Shown here one piece after another: positions 33,311 through 43,003 of a stretch of DNA of 64,000 bases; position 1 is the stretch's first letter, and every line of letters begins with the position of its first letter. Made by a program: the position numbers and the translations under genes. The notes below the pieces were generated by a model. It had not been told where the DNA came from. It was given only the letters and a program-made list of their open reading frames with translations, and did not search any database. The DNA is from Cellulomonas gilvus ATCC 13127 (lineage in GTDB: Bacteria > Actinomycetota > Actinomycetes > Actinomycetales > Cellulomonadaceae): assembly GCF_000218545.1 (NCBI RefSeq), contig NC_015671.1, positions 1,302,001-1,366,000 on the forward strand. Direction: 5' to 3'.

Positions 33311-34561
33311 GTGCGCACCACCGCCCGCAGCCCGCTGCTCCCGCTCGCACCCGGCCCCGCGCGCCTCGCGCTGCTCGCGCTCGCGCTCGGCGGGTTCGGG
33401 CTCGGCACCACCGAGTTCGCGACCATGGGCCTGCTCCCGGAGATCGCCGCGGACCTCTCGGCGTCCATCCCGCAGACCGGGTTCGCCATCACCGCGTACG
33501 CGCTCGGCGTGGTGGTCGGCGCCCCCACGCTCGCGGCGGTCGGCGCGCGGCTGGACCGCCGCACTCTGCTGCTCTGGCTGCTGGTGGCGTTCACCGTGGC
33601 CAACACCGCGTCGGCGTTCGCGCCGGACCTGCCGACGCTCGTCGGCGCGCGGTTCCTGGCCGGGCTGCCGCACGGTGCGTTCTTCGGCGTGGGCGCGGTC
33701 GTCGGCACCGCGGTGGTGGGCCCCGAGCGACGCGGGCACGCGGTCTCGATGATGATGGCGGGCCTGACGATCGCGTGCGCCGTCGGCGTGCCGGCCACGG
33801 CCGTGGTGGGTCACGCGATCGGCTGGCGGTGGTCGTTCGTGGGCGTCGGCGGAATCGGGCTGGTCACGTTGCTCGCCGTGCGCGCGTGGGTACCCGGCCT
33901 CGCGGCCGCCGCGGGGGCGAGCGTGCGGAGCGAGCTCTCCGCGCTGCGCAACCGCGCGCTGTGGATCGCGTTCGCCGCCGGTGCCATCGGGTTCGGCGGC
34001 ATGTTCGCGGTCTACTCCTACGTCAAGCCGCTGCTGATGGAGGCGAGCGGGCTGTCCGTGGGCGTCGTGCCCGTGGTGCTCGCGCTGTACGGCCTCGGCA
34101 TGACCGCGGGCACGCTGCTCGGCGGGCGCCTGGCGGACCGCTCGGTGCTGGGCACCGTGGTGCTCGGCATGGTCTCGACGATCGTCGTGCTGGTCGCGAT
34201 CGCGCTGGTCGGCCGCGAGCCCGTGCCGGCGGTCGTCGCGATCGTGCTGCTGGGCGTGACGTCCCAGGTGCTGGGCCTGTCGTTGCAGACCCGCCTCATG
34301 GACGTGTCACCCGCCGCGCCCTCGCTCGGCGCCGCGCTGTGCCACTCGGCGCTCAACCTGGGCAACGCGTCGGGGGCGTTCTTCGGGGGCCTCGTGATCG
34401 ACGCCGGCCTCGGGTACCTCGCGCCCGCCTGGGTCGGCGCCGGGCTCACGGCGGTCGGGCTCCTCGTCGTCGTGACCGTGGGGCGTGGCGCCGCGCCGGC
34501 CGTGCACCCGGGCCCGCAGGAGCACGCCGACGCACCGCACGCGCGCGTCGGCGTCGCCTGA
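33311..34561 (+). CDS. MFS transporter (AraJ/sugar-efflux or chloramphenicol-type)
   Basis: A 416-residue proton-driven exporter with 12 predicted helices. The DHA1-type features include GTTEFATMGLLPEIAADL at the end of helix 1, ITAYALGVVVGAP in helix 2 and the motif-A region GARLDRRTLLLW. A central basic loop precedes helix 7. Such proteins export sugars, arabinose derivatives or drugs; the substrate is not predictable. The GTG at 33311 has an AGGAGG Shine-Dalgarno 4 bases upstream and a leader of about 85 bases, unlike the leaderless genes around it. Confidence 0.92.
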   Translation: MRTTARSPLLPLAPGPARLALLALALGGFGLGTTEFATMGLLPEIAADLSASIPQTGFAITAYALGVVVGAPTLAAVGARLDRRTLLLWLLVAFTVANTASAFAPDLPTLVGARFLAGLPHGAFFGVGAVVGTAVVGPERRGHAVSMMMAGLTIACAVGVPATAVVGHAIGWRWSFVGVGGIGLVTLLAVRAWVPGLAAAAGASVRSELSALRNRALWIAFAAGAIGFGGMFAVYSYVKPLLMEASGLSVGVVPVVLALYGLGMTAGTLLGGRLADRSVLGTVVLGMVSTIVVLVAIALVGREPVPAVVAIVLLGVTSQVLGLSLQTRLMDVSPAAPSLGAALCHSALNLGNASGAFFGGLVIDAGLGYLAPAWVGAGLTAVGLLVVVTVGRGAAPAVHPGPQEHADAPHARVGVA

Positions 34562-34567
34562 GGCCGG

Positions 34568-36397
34568 TCACCGGCGCCGCGTGCCGAACACCGAGCGCGT
34601 GATCTCCCGGCCGAGCTGCGTGCCGACCGACCGCAGGATCGAGTCGAACGCGCCGCTGGTGCGCCGCGACGTCTTCGCCGCCGCGGACCGGGCCTCCTTC
34701 TCGCGCGTGCGGGCGACGCGCTCGGCCTCCTCGGCGCGCTCGGCCGCGTCATGCGCCGCGGCCCGGTCCGCCTCGGCCTGCGCGGCGCGGGCGGTGAGCA
34801 TCTCGTACGCCGACTCGCGGTCCACCGCTGCGCTGTAGCGGGCCGTCAGCGAGCTCGCCGCGACGGCCGCCGTGAGCGTCGGGGCGGGTGCCGGCTCCAT
34901 CGACGACTGGGGTGCGCGCAGGCGTGTCCACGCCACGGGCGTCGGGACGCCCTTCTCGCCCAGCACCGTCACGACCGCCTCACCCGTGCCGAGCGTCGTG
35001 AGCAGCTCCTCGAGGTCGTACGGCGAGGTCGGGAACGTGCGGGCGGCCGCCCGCAGCGCCGTCGCGTCGTCGGGCGTGTAGGCGCGCAGCGCGTGCTGCA
35101 CGCGCGAGCCCAGCTGCGCGAGCACGTCCGCAGGCACGTCCTTGGGGCTCTGCGTCACGAAGAACACGCCGACACCCTTCGAGCGGATGAGGCGCACCGT
35201 CTGCGTGACCTGCGCCAGGAAGTCCTTCGACGCGTCGCGGAACAGCAGGTGCGCCTCGTCGAAGAAGAACACCAGACGCGGCTTGTCCGGGTCGCCGACC
35301 TCGGGCAGCACCTGGAACAGCTCGGCGAGCAGCCACATGAGGAACGTGGAGAACAGCGCCGGCCGGTCCTGCACGCCCGGCAGCTCGAGCGCGCTCACCA
35401 GCCCGCGGCCGTCCGGTGCGAGCCGCAGCAGCTCGGCCACGTCGAACGCGGGCTCGCCGAAGAACGCGTCCGCGCCCTGCGCCTGCAGCGCGACGATCTC
35501 GCGCAGGATCACGCCCGCGGTCGCCGCCGAGAGGCCACCGATGCCCTTGAGCTCGGCCTTGCCCTCGTCGCTCACCAGGTACGCGATGGTCGACTGCAGG
35601 TCCTTGAGGTCCAGCAGGGCGAGGCCCTGCCCGTCCGCCCAGTGCATGATCAGGCCCAGGCTGGACTCCTGCGTCGCGTTCAGGCCCAGCACCTTGGCCA
35701 GCAGGAGCGGCCCGAAGTCCGTCACGGTGGTCCGGATCGGCACGCCGGTGCCGATGCCGCCGAGCGTGAACAGCTCGACGGGCGACGCCGTCGCGGTCCA
35801 GGCCTGGCCGATGCTCGAGGTGCGGTCGGTCAGCTTGGGCGAGGCGGTCCCGGCCACGCTCAGGCCCGTCAGGTCGCCCTTGACGTCCGCGACGAACACC
35901 GGGACGCCCGCGGCGGACAACCCCTCGGTCATGACCTGCAACGTCTTGGTCTTGCCCGTGCCCGTGGCTCCTGCGACCAGGCCGTGCCGGTTGAGCATCG
36001 CGAGCGGGAGCCCGACCTGGACCGCGGGCACCGCGGCGCCGTCCTGCACGAGCGCTCCGAGCGGCAGCACCGCGCCGGCGAACGTGTACCCCGCGCGCAC
36101 CTGCCCGGCGTGCTCGTCGAGCGGCGCGTCGTCGGGGCCGGGGCCGGGGCCGGGTGCCGGTGGGGCGGCCGGTGCGGCGGCCGGATCGGCAGCGGCCGGC
36201 GGTGCGTCGGCGGCGGGCTGCGCGGCGGCGGGCGCCTGCCGACCGGCGGCCGCCTCGGCCGCGGCGAGCGCGGCCTGCGCGGCCGCGGCCCGCGCCTCGG
36301 CGGCCTCCGCGGCGCTCTGCGCGGCCGCCGCACGCAGTGCGGCGAGCGTCGCGTCGTCGACCGGGGCGGGGCTGCTGGGGACGTCGCTGTCCGTCAT
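34568..36397 (-). CDS. HerA-like DUF853 ATPase
   Basis: A 609-residue P-loop ATPase of the HerA/VirB4-like group (DUF853). An Ala-rich coiled stretch of about 90 residues precedes a beta domain. The Walker A GATGTGKTKTL lies near residue 143 and the Walker B RLVFFFDEAHLLF near 370-382. There is an arginine-finger-type region around QTVRLIRSKGVGVFFVTQSP (in parts: VRLIRSKGVG, FFVTQSPKDVP). An Ala/Glu/Arg coiled coil and basic tail end the protein. HerA relatives pump or remodel DNA with NurA, but no NurA-like nuclease is adjacent. The start is leaderless. Confidence 0.92.
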   Translation of the reverse strand: MTDSDVPSSPAPVDDATLAALRAAAAQSAAEAAEARAAAAQAALAAAEAAAGRQAPAAAQPAADAPPAAADPAAAPAAPPAPGPGPGPDDAPLDEHAGQVRAGYTFAGAVLPLGALVQDGAAVPAVQVGLPLAMLNRHGLVAGATGTGKTKTLQVMTEGLSAAGVPVFVADVKGDLTGLSVAGTASPKLTDRTSSIGQAWTATASPVELFTLGGIGTGVPIRTTVTDFGPLLLAKVLGLNATQESSLGLIMHWADGQGLALLDLKDLQSTIAYLVSDEGKAELKGIGGLSAATAGVILREIVALQAQGADAFFGEPAFDVAELLRLAPDGRGLVSALELPGVQDRPALFSTFLMWLLAELFQVLPEVGDPDKPRLVFFFDEAHLLFRDASKDFLAQVTQTVRLIRSKGVGVFFVTQSPKDVPADVLAQLGSRVQHALRAYTPDDATALRAAARTFPTSPYDLEELLTTLGTGEAVVTVLGEKGVPTPVAWTRLRAPQSSMEPAPAPTLTAAVAASSLTARYSAAVDRESAYEMLTARAAQAEADRAAAHDAAERAEEAERVARTREKEARSAAAKTSRRTSGAFDSILRSVGTQLGREITRSVFGTRRR

Positions 36398-36403
36398 GTC
36401 GCG

Positions 36404-36409
36404 ATCGTA
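36404..36409 (-). promoter_or_regulatory. -10 box of a leaderless herA-like promoter
   Basis: On the - strand, TACGAT is followed by 6 bases and ATG at 36397. Confidence 0.6.
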
Positions 36410-36497
36410 GGGCGCGGCACCGTCGCGCGCCGAGGGTGCGTGCGGACCGCTGCGCCCGGACGGTGCGACACCGCTCGGGCGCGGCCTGTCGGCTCGG

Positions 36498-36503
36498 TAA
36501 ACT
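36498..36503 (+). promoter_or_regulatory. -10 box of a leaderless leuS promoter
   Basis: TAAACT is followed by 6 bases and the GTG start at 36510. It is among the closest matches to TATAAT in the window. Confidence 0.6.
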
Positions 36504-36509
36504 CACCGG

Positions 36510-39434
36510 GTGACCTCGACCCCAGCGACCGCCTCCCAGCCGACCGCCGACCGGGGCGACGACGTCCCGTTCCGGTACACCGCCGACCTCGCGCGCGAGA
36601 TCGAGCTCCGCTGGCAGGACGAGTGGCAGGAGCGCGGCACGTTCCACGCCGCCAACCCCACGGGGTCGCTGACCGACGGCGACGGCCGCCACGCCGACCC
36701 GTCGCGCCGGTCGTTCTTCGTCATGGACATGTTCCCGTACCCCTCGGGTGCGGGCCTGCACATCGGCCACCCGCTGGGGTACATCGCGACCGACGTGGTC
36801 GCGCGGTTCCGGCGCATGCAGGGCGACAACGTGCTGCACGCGCTCGGCTTCGACGCGTTCGGCCTGCCCGCCGAGCAGTACGCGGTGCAGACGGGTCAGC
36901 ACCCGCGCGTCACCACCGAGGCGAACATCGCGATCATGCAGCGGCAGCTGCGTCGCCTGGGCCTGGCCCACGACCCGCGCCGCTCGTTCGCGACCATCGA
37001 CCCCGACTACGTGCGCTGGACGCAGTGGATCTTCCTCCAGATCTTCGGCGCGTGGTACGACGAGGACGCCGAGCGCGCGGACGGCGGACGCGGCAAGGCC
37101 CGCCCGATCACCGAGCTCGAGGCGGAGCTGGCCGCGGGCACGCGGCCGGTCCCGGCGGTCGCGGACGTCCCCGCGGGTGTCGCGTGGCAGGACCTGGACG
37201 CCGTGGCGCGCCGCCGCGTGCTGGACGCGCACCGGCTCGCGTACGTCTCCGAGACCCCCGTGAACTGGTGCCCGGGGCTGGGCACGGTGCTGGCCAACGA
37301 GGAGGTCACGTCGGACGGCCGCTCGGAGCGCGGCAACTTCCCGGTGTTCCAGCGCAGCCTGCGCCAGTGGAACATGCGGATCACGGCGTACGCGGACCGC
37401 CTGGCCGACGACCTGGACCACATCGACTGGCCCGAGAAGGTCAAGTCGATGCAGCGCAACTGGATCGGCCGCTCGTCGGGCGCGCGCGTCCGGTTCGCGG
37501 TCGAGGGCGGCAGCCAGGTCGAGGTGTTCACCACGCGTCCGGACACGCTGTTCGGCGCGACGTTCATGGTCGTGGCACCCGAGCACCCGCTGCTCGACGA
37601 GGTGCCGCCGAGCTGGCCCGACGGCACGCACGCGGCCTGGACCGGTGGGCACGCCTCGCCGGCCGAGGCGGTCGCGGCCTACCGGGCGGAGGCCGCGGCC
37701 AAGACCGCGGTCGAGCGGCAGGCCGACGCGGGCCGCAAGACGGGCGTGTTCACCGGGCACCTGGCGATCAACCCGGTCAACGGGCAGCCGCTGCCCGTGT
37801 TCACCGCCGACTACGTGCTCATGGGGTACGGCACGGGCGCGATCATGGCGGTCCCGGGCGGCGACGAGCGCGACTTCGCGTTCGCGCAGGCCTACGAGCT
37901 GCCGGTGGTCTACACGACCGCGGGCGACGTGACCGACGCCGCGCGCACGGGCGACGGCGTGGTCATCAACTCCTCGAACGACGAGCTGTCGCTCGACGGC
38001 CTGGGCGTGGCCGAGGCCAAGGAGCGCATGATCGCGTGGCTCACGGCCGCGGGCATCGGCGAGGGCACCATCACCTACCGCCTGCGCGACTGGCTGTTCA
38101 GCCGGCAGCGCTACTGGGGCGAGCCGTTCCCGGTGGTCTACGACGAGCACGACCTGCCGATCGCGCTGCCCGCCGAGCTGCTGCCGGTCGCGCTGCCCGA
38201 CGTGCCCGACTACGCGCCGCGCACGTTCGACCCCGAGGACTCCGCGTCGTCGCCCGAGCCCCCGCTCGGCCGCAACGACGAGTGGGTCACGGTGACGCTG
38301 GACCTGGGCGACGGCCCGCGGCAGTACCGCCGGGACACCAACACGATGCCCAACTGGGCCGGGTCGTGCTGGTACTACCTGCGCTACCTGGACCCGACGT
38401 CCGACGAGGTGCTCGTCGACCCCGAGCTCGAGCGGTTCTGGATGGGCCCGGGCCACAACGGTGACCCGGCCGACACCGTGGGCGGCGTCGACCTGTACGT
38501 CGGTGGCGTCGAGCACGCCGTGCTGCACCTGCTGTACGCGCGGTTCTGGCACAAGGTGCTGTTCGACCTGGGCCACGTGAGCGGCGGCGAGCCGTTCCAC
38601 CAGCTGTTCAACCAGGGCTACATCCAGGCGTACGCCTACACCGACGCACGCGGCGTGCACGTCCCCGCCGACGAGGTGGTCGAGGACGAGGCGTCCCCCA
38701 CGGGCTTCACGTGGCAGGGCGAACCCGTCAACCGTGAGTACGGGAAGATGGGCAAGTCGCTCAAGAACATGGTGACGCCCGACGAGATGTACGCCGAGTA
38801 CGGCGCGGACACGCTGCGCGTCTACGAGATGTCGATGGGCCCGCTGGACCTGTCGCGGCCGTGGGAGACGCGCGCCGTCGTCGGGTCGCAGCGCTTCCTG
38901 CAGCGCCTGTGGCGCAACGTCGTCTCCGAGGCGGACGGCACGCTCGTCGTGAGCGAGGACGCGCCGTCCGACGAGACGTCGCGCGTGCTGCACCGGACCA
39001 TCGCGGACGTCACCGAGGACATGGCGGCCATGCGGATCAACACCGCGATCGCCAAGCTCATCGTGCTGAACAACCACCTCACGACCCTGCCTGCCGCACC
39101 GCGCGCCGCGGTGGAGGCGCTCGTGCTCATGACCGCGCCGATCGCGCCGCACGTGGCGGAGGAGATCTGGGCGCGCCTCGGCCACGAGCGCTCGCTCGCG
39201 TACGAGCCCTACCCGGTGGCCGATCCGGCGTTCCTGGTCGAGGAGACCGTCACGTGCGTCTTCCAGGTCGCGGGCAAGGTCCGTGGCCGGGCGGAGGTCG
39301 CGGTGGACTCGTCCGACGACGCGCTGCGCGAGCTCGCGCTGGCCGACGCGGGCGTGCAGCGCGCGCTCGACGGACGCGGCGTGCGCACCGTGATCGTGCG
39401 GGCGCCCCGGCTCGTCAACGTGGTGCCGGCCTGA
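36510..39434 (+). CDS. leuS: Leucyl-tRNA synthetase
   Basis: Charges tRNA-Leu. The 974-residue class I synthetase shows the HIGH box ([12 protein letters not shown], residue about 85), the editing domain CP1 with [12 protein letters not shown] and [15 protein letters not shown], and the KMSKS-type loop as KMGKS near residue 746. A C-terminal anticodon-binding region follows. It carries the extra 60-70 residue insertion after the HIGH region (about 185-235) seen in actinobacterial LeuS. The GTG start has a -10 box 6 bases before it. Its stop may overlap a non-canonical degV start. Confidence 0.97.
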   Translation: MTSTPATASQPTADRGDDVPFRYTADLAREIELRWQDEWQERGTFHAANPTGSLTDGDGRHADPSRRSFFVMDMFPYPSGAGLHIGHPLGYIATDVVARFRRMQGDNVLHALGFDAFGLPAEQYAVQTGQHPRVTTEANIAIMQRQLRRLGLAHDPRRSFATIDPDYVRWTQWIFLQIFGAWYDEDAERADGGRGKARPITELEAELAAGTRPVPAVADVPAGVAWQDLDAVARRRVLDAHRLAYVSETPVNWCPGLGTVLANEEVTSDGRSERGNFPVFQRSLRQWNMRITAYADRLADDLDHIDWPEKVKSMQRNWIGRSSGARVRFAVEGGSQVEVFTTRPDTLFGATFMVVAPEHPLLDEVPPSWPDGTHAAWTGGHASPAEAVAAYRAEAAAKTAVERQADAGRKTGVFTGHLAINPVNGQPLPVFTADYVLMGYGTGAIMAVPGGDERDFAFAQAYELPVVYTTAGDVTDAARTGDGVVINSSNDELSLDGLGVAEAKERMIAWLTAAGIGEGTITYRLRDWLFSRQRYWGEPFPVVYDEHDLPIALPAELLPVALPDVPDYAPRTFDPEDSASSPEPPLGRNDEWVTVTLDLGDGPRQYRRDTNTMPNWAGSCWYYLRYLDPTSDEVLVDPELERFWMGPGHNGDPADTVGGVDLYVGGVEHAVLHLLYARFWHKVLFDLGHVSGGEPFHQLFNQGYIQAYAYTDARGVHVPADEVVEDEASPTGFTWQGEPVNREYGKMGKSLKNMVTPDEMYAEYGADTLRVYEMSMGPLDLSRPWETRAVVGSQRFLQRLWRNVVSEADGTLVVSEDAPSDETSRVLHRTIADVTEDMAAMRINTAIAKLIVLNNHLTTLPAAPRAAVEALVLMTAPIAPHVAEEIWARLGHERSLAYEPYPVADPAFLVEETVTCVFQVAGKVRGRAEVAVDSSDDALRELALADAGVQRALDGRGVRTVIVRAPRLVNVVPA

Positions 39435-40417
39435 TCGGGCGTCGGGGCCGGCCCGCCGACGCGCCCGCGTCGGTCGCGGTCGTCACGGACTCCACCGCCT
39501 CGCTCCCGCCCGACGTGGCGCGCCGGTGGGGCGTCGGTGTGGTGCCGCTCGACGTGCTCGTCGGCGCGCAGCGCCACGTCGAGGGCGTGGACCTGACGTC
39601 CGCCGGGCTGCTCGCGGCGCTGCAGTCGGGCGCGCGTGTCTCGACGTCGCAGCCGCCGCCCGCGGCCTTCGCGGCCGCCTATGCGGCCGCCGCCGAGGCG
39701 GGGGCGCGCGAGGTCGTCTCGATCCACCTGTCCGGCGAGCTGTCGGGGACGGTGCAGGCGGCGCGGCTGGCCGCGCGGGAGGCGCCGGTGCCCGTGCACG
39801 TCGTCGACGCCCGCACCACCGTCATGGCGCTCGGCTGGACCGTGCTCGAGGCGGCCCGCTTCGCGCGTGACGTCACCGTCCCCGCGCTGCTCGAGGGACC
39901 TCCTGTCGCGCCCGAGCCCCAGCCGCTGGGCTTCGGGCGTCGCATCGGCCGCCTGCTCGCATCGCCCGAGCCCGTGGCGCCGCTGCCGGACGGTGCCGCG
40001 GTCGCCGCGCACGCGGGGGCGAGCGCCCGCGGCACGCGCGCCTGGTTCCTGGTGGACTCGCTCGACCACCTGCGCCGCGGAGGACGGCTGTCGGCACCCG
40101 CGGCCGCGCTCGGCACGGTCCTGGGACTGCGCCCGCTGCTCACGCTCGGCGACGGGCGCGTCGTGGTGGCCGAGAAGGTCCGGACCCGGCGCGCGGCCCG
40201 CGAGCGGCTCGAGCAGGCCGCGCGCACGCATGCCGCAGGCCTGGCGAGGACCCGGGTCACGGTGCACCACCTGGGCCAGGTCGACCTGGCCGCGGAGCTG
40301 CTCGCGCGCGTGCGGACGTGGCCGGGCGTGGTCGAGTCCGTCGCCGCCGAGACGAGCGCCGTGGTCGCCGCGCACGTCGGTCCCGGCCTGCTCGCGATCG
40401 TCGTCGCCGAGGCCTGA
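39431..40417 (+). CDS. DegV family protein with probable CTG start
   Basis: A fatty-acid-binding DegV-fold protein that in Firmicutes presents acyl chains to a fatty acid kinase. The core starts with [17 protein letters not shown] and continues with [29 protein letters not shown] and the [13 protein letters not shown] strand. No ATG, GTG or TTG lies between codon 39254, deep inside leuS, and this core. The only plausible start is CTG at 39431, whose CTGA overlaps the leuS TGA, giving 328 residues. A Pro/Ala-rich insertion near residues 155-195 makes it longer than typical DegV. Confidence 0.8.
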   Translation: MIGRRGRPADAPASVAVVTDSTASLPPDVARRWGVGVVPLDVLVGAQRHVEGVDLTSAGLLAALQSGARVSTSQPPPAAFAAAYAAAAEAGAREVVSIHLSGELSGTVQAARLAAREAPVPVHVVDARTTVMALGWTVLEAARFARDVTVPALLEGPPVAPEPQPLGFGRRIGRLLASPEPVAPLPDGAAVAAHAGASARGTRAWFLVDSLDHLRRGGRLSAPAAALGTVLGLRPLLTLGDGRVVVAEKVRTRRAARERLEQAARTHAAGLARTRVTVHHLGQVDLAAELLARVRTWPGVVESVAAETSAVVAAHVGPGLLAIVVAEA

Positions 40418-40536
40418 CGCGCCACTGCGCAAAGGCGCCGGCGCGCCTCGGTGCGCCGCCCGACCCCAGGCCCGCGGTGGCCGTGGCCCGTCCGCAATGC
40501 GTCGGGTGCCGGGCGGGCCGGCCGGGGGCGCGCACC

Positions 40537-40542
40537 TACCGT
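40537..40542 (+). promoter_or_regulatory. -10 box of a leaderless comEA promoter
   Basis: TACCGT is followed by 7 bases and the GTG start at 40550. Confidence 0.55.
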
Positions 40543-40549
40543 GCCGGTC

Positions 40550-41374
40550 GTGACCCTGACCGAGCGCGACGCACCCCGCGCGGTCCGTGAGCGACTGGCC
40601 CGCCTGACCACCACCGACACGTCCCGGCACGGTCCGGGCGCGCCGGCCGCGGCGGCGCCGGGCCTCACGGCCGGGGCGCTCGCGGGCGCGGCGCAGCGCT
40701 ACGCCGATGCGCACGGCGTGCTGCCGGGTCCCGAACCAGTGCCGCACCGGCTGCGGATCCGGATCACCCCCCGGGGCGTCCTGGTCGTCGCGCTCGCGGT
40801 CGCGCTCGTCGCGGGAGCGGTGGCGCTGCGCGCGGCCGCGACCCGTCCGGGCGTCGCGACGCCGCTGCCGGTCCCGGCGCCGTGGGCGTCCGCGTCTCCC
40901 GGAGCGGGCGACGGACCGCCCGGGGAACCGACCGGGGCGCCGGCTCCGGCCGAGCTCGTGGTCGACGTGGTCGGCGCCGTCGCGCGCCCGGGCGTTGTGC
41001 GGCTGCCGCCGGGCTCGCGCGTGGTGGACGCCCTCGACGCTGCCGGCGGCGCGCTCACCGACGCCGACGTCGCCCGGCTCAACCTCGCGCGCGTGCTCGT
41101 GGACGGCGAGCAGGTCGTCGTGCCGCGGCCCGGTGACCCCGTCGTGGCCGCGCCCCCGGACGCGGGCGGGGGAGCGGACGGGGGCAGCCTCGTCGACCTC
41201 AACACGGCCGACGAGGCCACGCTCGACACGCTGCCCGGCATCGGCCCCGTGCTCGCGGCACGCATCGTCGAGCACCGGGCGGCCGGGCCGTTCGCGTCGG
41301 TGGACGACCTGGTGGACGTGCCCGGGATCGGCCAGGCGCTCCTCGAGGACCTCCGTGACCTGGTCCGTGTCTGA
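40550..41374 (+). CDS. comEA: ComEA-like DNA-binding membrane protein
   Basis: A 274-residue protein of the DNA-uptake apparatus. It has a cytoplasmic N-terminus of about 74 residues, one membrane helix (about 76-96, GVLVVALAVALVAGAVAL), a Pro-rich linker and an SLBB domain (about 140-190, VDVVGAVARPGVVRLPPGSRV). A C-terminal double helix-hairpin-helix follows (about 212-274, VDLNTADEATLDTLPGIGP and VDVPGIGQALLEDLRDL). It captures incoming double-stranded DNA in competent bacteria; competence in this organism is unproven. It overlaps comEC by 8 bases. Confidence 0.93.
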   Translation: MTLTERDAPRAVRERLARLTTTDTSRHGPGAPAAAAPGLTAGALAGAAQRYADAHGVLPGPEPVPHRLRIRITPRGVLVVALAVALVAGAVALRAAATRPGVATPLPVPAPWASASPGAGDGPPGEPTGAPAPAELVVDVVGAVARPGVVRLPPGSRVVDALDAAGGALTDADVARLNLARVLVDGEQVVVPRPGDPVVAAPPDAGGGADGGSLVDLNTADEATLDTLPGIGPVLAARIVEHRAAGPFASVDDLVDVPGIGQALLEDLRDLVRV

Positions 41375-42959
41375 CGCGCGCGCACCCCGGGCGGCCGGCA
41401 CCCGCACGATCGACCTGCGGCTCGCGCCGGCCGCGCTGGGCGCCTGGGCCGCGGCGCTGCTCGCGGTCCGCGTCGCGGCGGACGTGTCGCTCCTGGTCGC
41501 AGGCGCGGCGGTCGTGGTGGCGGGCACCGTGACGGCCGCGGTCGTCCGTCGCCGCTGGACGGCGTGGGCGGGCGAGGCGGGCGCGACGGCGTGGGCGCTC
41601 GCGCTCCTCGTCGGCGCGCTCGTGGCGCTCCCGACCGCCGCGCAGGTCCAGGGCCGGTCGAGCGGCCTCCTCCCACGGCTCGTGGCCACGGGTGCGGCGG
41701 CCGAGGTCACGGGGCGCGTCGTGGCACCGCCCCAGCTGGTGGCACCCGCATGGCCGGGCGCGCCGCCGCGCATGCGGTGGGCGCTGGCTGCGCAGCGCGT
41801 CCGGGAGCCGCCCGGTGCCGGAGCGCCGGGCCGGGCCGGGCGGGCCGTCGGCGACGTCGTCGTCCTGGCGACCACCGACCGGCCGGGTGCGGCCGACGCG
41901 CGGGGCGCGGGCGCGGACGTGCTCGAGGGGCCCGTGTTCGGCTCCACGGTGACGGTGACGGGGCGGCTGCGACCCGCCGAGCGCGGCGCGCGCGAGGTCG
42001 CCGTCCTGCTCGCCGCCGAGACGGTCGTCGTGCAGGGGCCGCGCGCGTGGGACCGCGCGGCTGAACGGGTGCGGCAGGGCGTGCGCGGGCTCGCGAGGGC
42101 GCTGCCCGGTGATGCGGGGGCGCTGCTGCCCGGCGTCACGGTCGGCGACACGTCACGTGTCGGCGACGACTTGCGGGGTGCGCTGCGCACGTCGGGGCTG
42201 ACGCACCTCACGGCCGTGTCGGGCGCGCACTTCGCGCTGGTCGGCGCGCTCGTCCTGGCGCTCGGTGCGCTGCTGCGCGCACCCCCGCGCGCAGCGGCCA
42301 CGGCGACCGCGGTCGCCGCCGTCGCGATGCTCGTGGTGGTGCATCCGCAACCGAGCGTCGTGCGCGCGGCGGTGATGGGCGCCGTCGGCGTGCTCGGGCT
42401 CGCGCTCGGCCGGCCCGCGCGCGCACCCGCGGCGCTCTCGACCGCCGTGGTCGTGCTGCTGGTGCTGGACCCGTGGCTCGCGGCCGAGCTGGGCTTCGCG
42501 CTGTCGGTGGCCGCGACGGCGGGTCTCGTGCTGCTGGGCGCGGCACTCACGCGCAGATGGGCGCCTCGCCTCGGCCGGCCGGCGGCCACGGCCCTCGCGG
42601 CACCCGTCGCGGCGCAGCTGGCGTGCGGACCGCTGGTGCTCGTCGCAGGTGGCGGGGTTGCGGGCTGGGGCGTGGTGGCCAACCTCGCGGCAGCCCCCGC
42701 GGTCGCGCCGGCCACGCTGCTCGGCCTCGCCGCGGCGGTCATCGCCCCGTGGTGGCCGCAGGGCGCGACGGTGCCTGCGGCGCTCGCGGGTGCCGCGTGC
42801 TGGTGGATCGGTGCGGTCGCGCGCACGGCCGCGGGCCTGCCGGGTGCGGCGCTGCCGTGGCTCGGGGGCCCGCTCGGCGTGCTCACCCTCACGCTCGCGG
42901 GACTCGCGACCGCGCGGCTGCTGCTCCACCGGGCCGGTGACGCGGTGCGCGAGAGGTGA
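41367..42959 (+). CDS. comEC: ComEC/Rec2-family channel protein without a metallo-beta-lactamase domain
   Basis: A 530-residue membrane protein with an N-terminal OB-like DUF4131 region (about 25-235) and the Competence domain (about 255-520), marked by DLRGALRTSGLTHLTAVSGAH, HPQPSVVRAAVMGAVGV and a C-terminal run of helices. Usual ComEC is 700-800 residues with a C-terminal metallo-beta-lactamase nuclease domain; here the frame stops just after the last helices. The next gene is holA, so the domain has not simply moved downstream. The GTG start overlaps comEA by 8 bases. Confidence 0.88.
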   Translation: MSDARAPRAAGTRTIDLRLAPAALGAWAAALLAVRVAADVSLLVAGAAVVVAGTVTAAVVRRRWTAWAGEAGATAWALALLVGALVALPTAAQVQGRSSGLLPRLVATGAAAEVTGRVVAPPQLVAPAWPGAPPRMRWALAAQRVREPPGAGAPGRAGRAVGDVVVLATTDRPGAADARGAGADVLEGPVFGSTVTVTGRLRPAERGAREVAVLLAAETVVVQGPRAWDRAAERVRQGVRGLARALPGDAGALLPGVTVGDTSRVGDDLRGALRTSGLTHLTAVSGAHFALVGALVLALGALLRAPPRAAATATAVAAVAMLVVVHPQPSVVRAAVMGAVGVLGLALGRPARAPAALSTAVVVLLVLDPWLAAELGFALSVAATAGLVLLGAALTRRWAPRLGRPAATALAAPVAAQLACGPLVLVAGGGVAGWGVVANLAAAPAVAPATLLGLAAAVIAPWWPQGATVPAALAGAACWWIGAVARTAAGLPGAALPWLGGPLGVLTLTLAGLATARLLLHRAGDAVRER

Positions 42960-43003
42960 TCGCACGGGCACGCGGTGTCCGAGGCGCATGGCACGCTTGA
43001 CCC

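Noticed and set aside
34568..36397. Conjugation or defence (HerA-DUF4297/SIR2-type) system
   Set aside because: The ATPase is the stand-alone DUF853 type with housekeeping neighbours (leuS, an MFS gene). No nuclease, SIR2 or DUF4297 partner is adjacent.
34980..39185. Antisense frame of about 1400 codons across leuS
   Set aside because: It is a shadow frame of leuS and the HerA-like gene, with biased composition and no recognisable motif.
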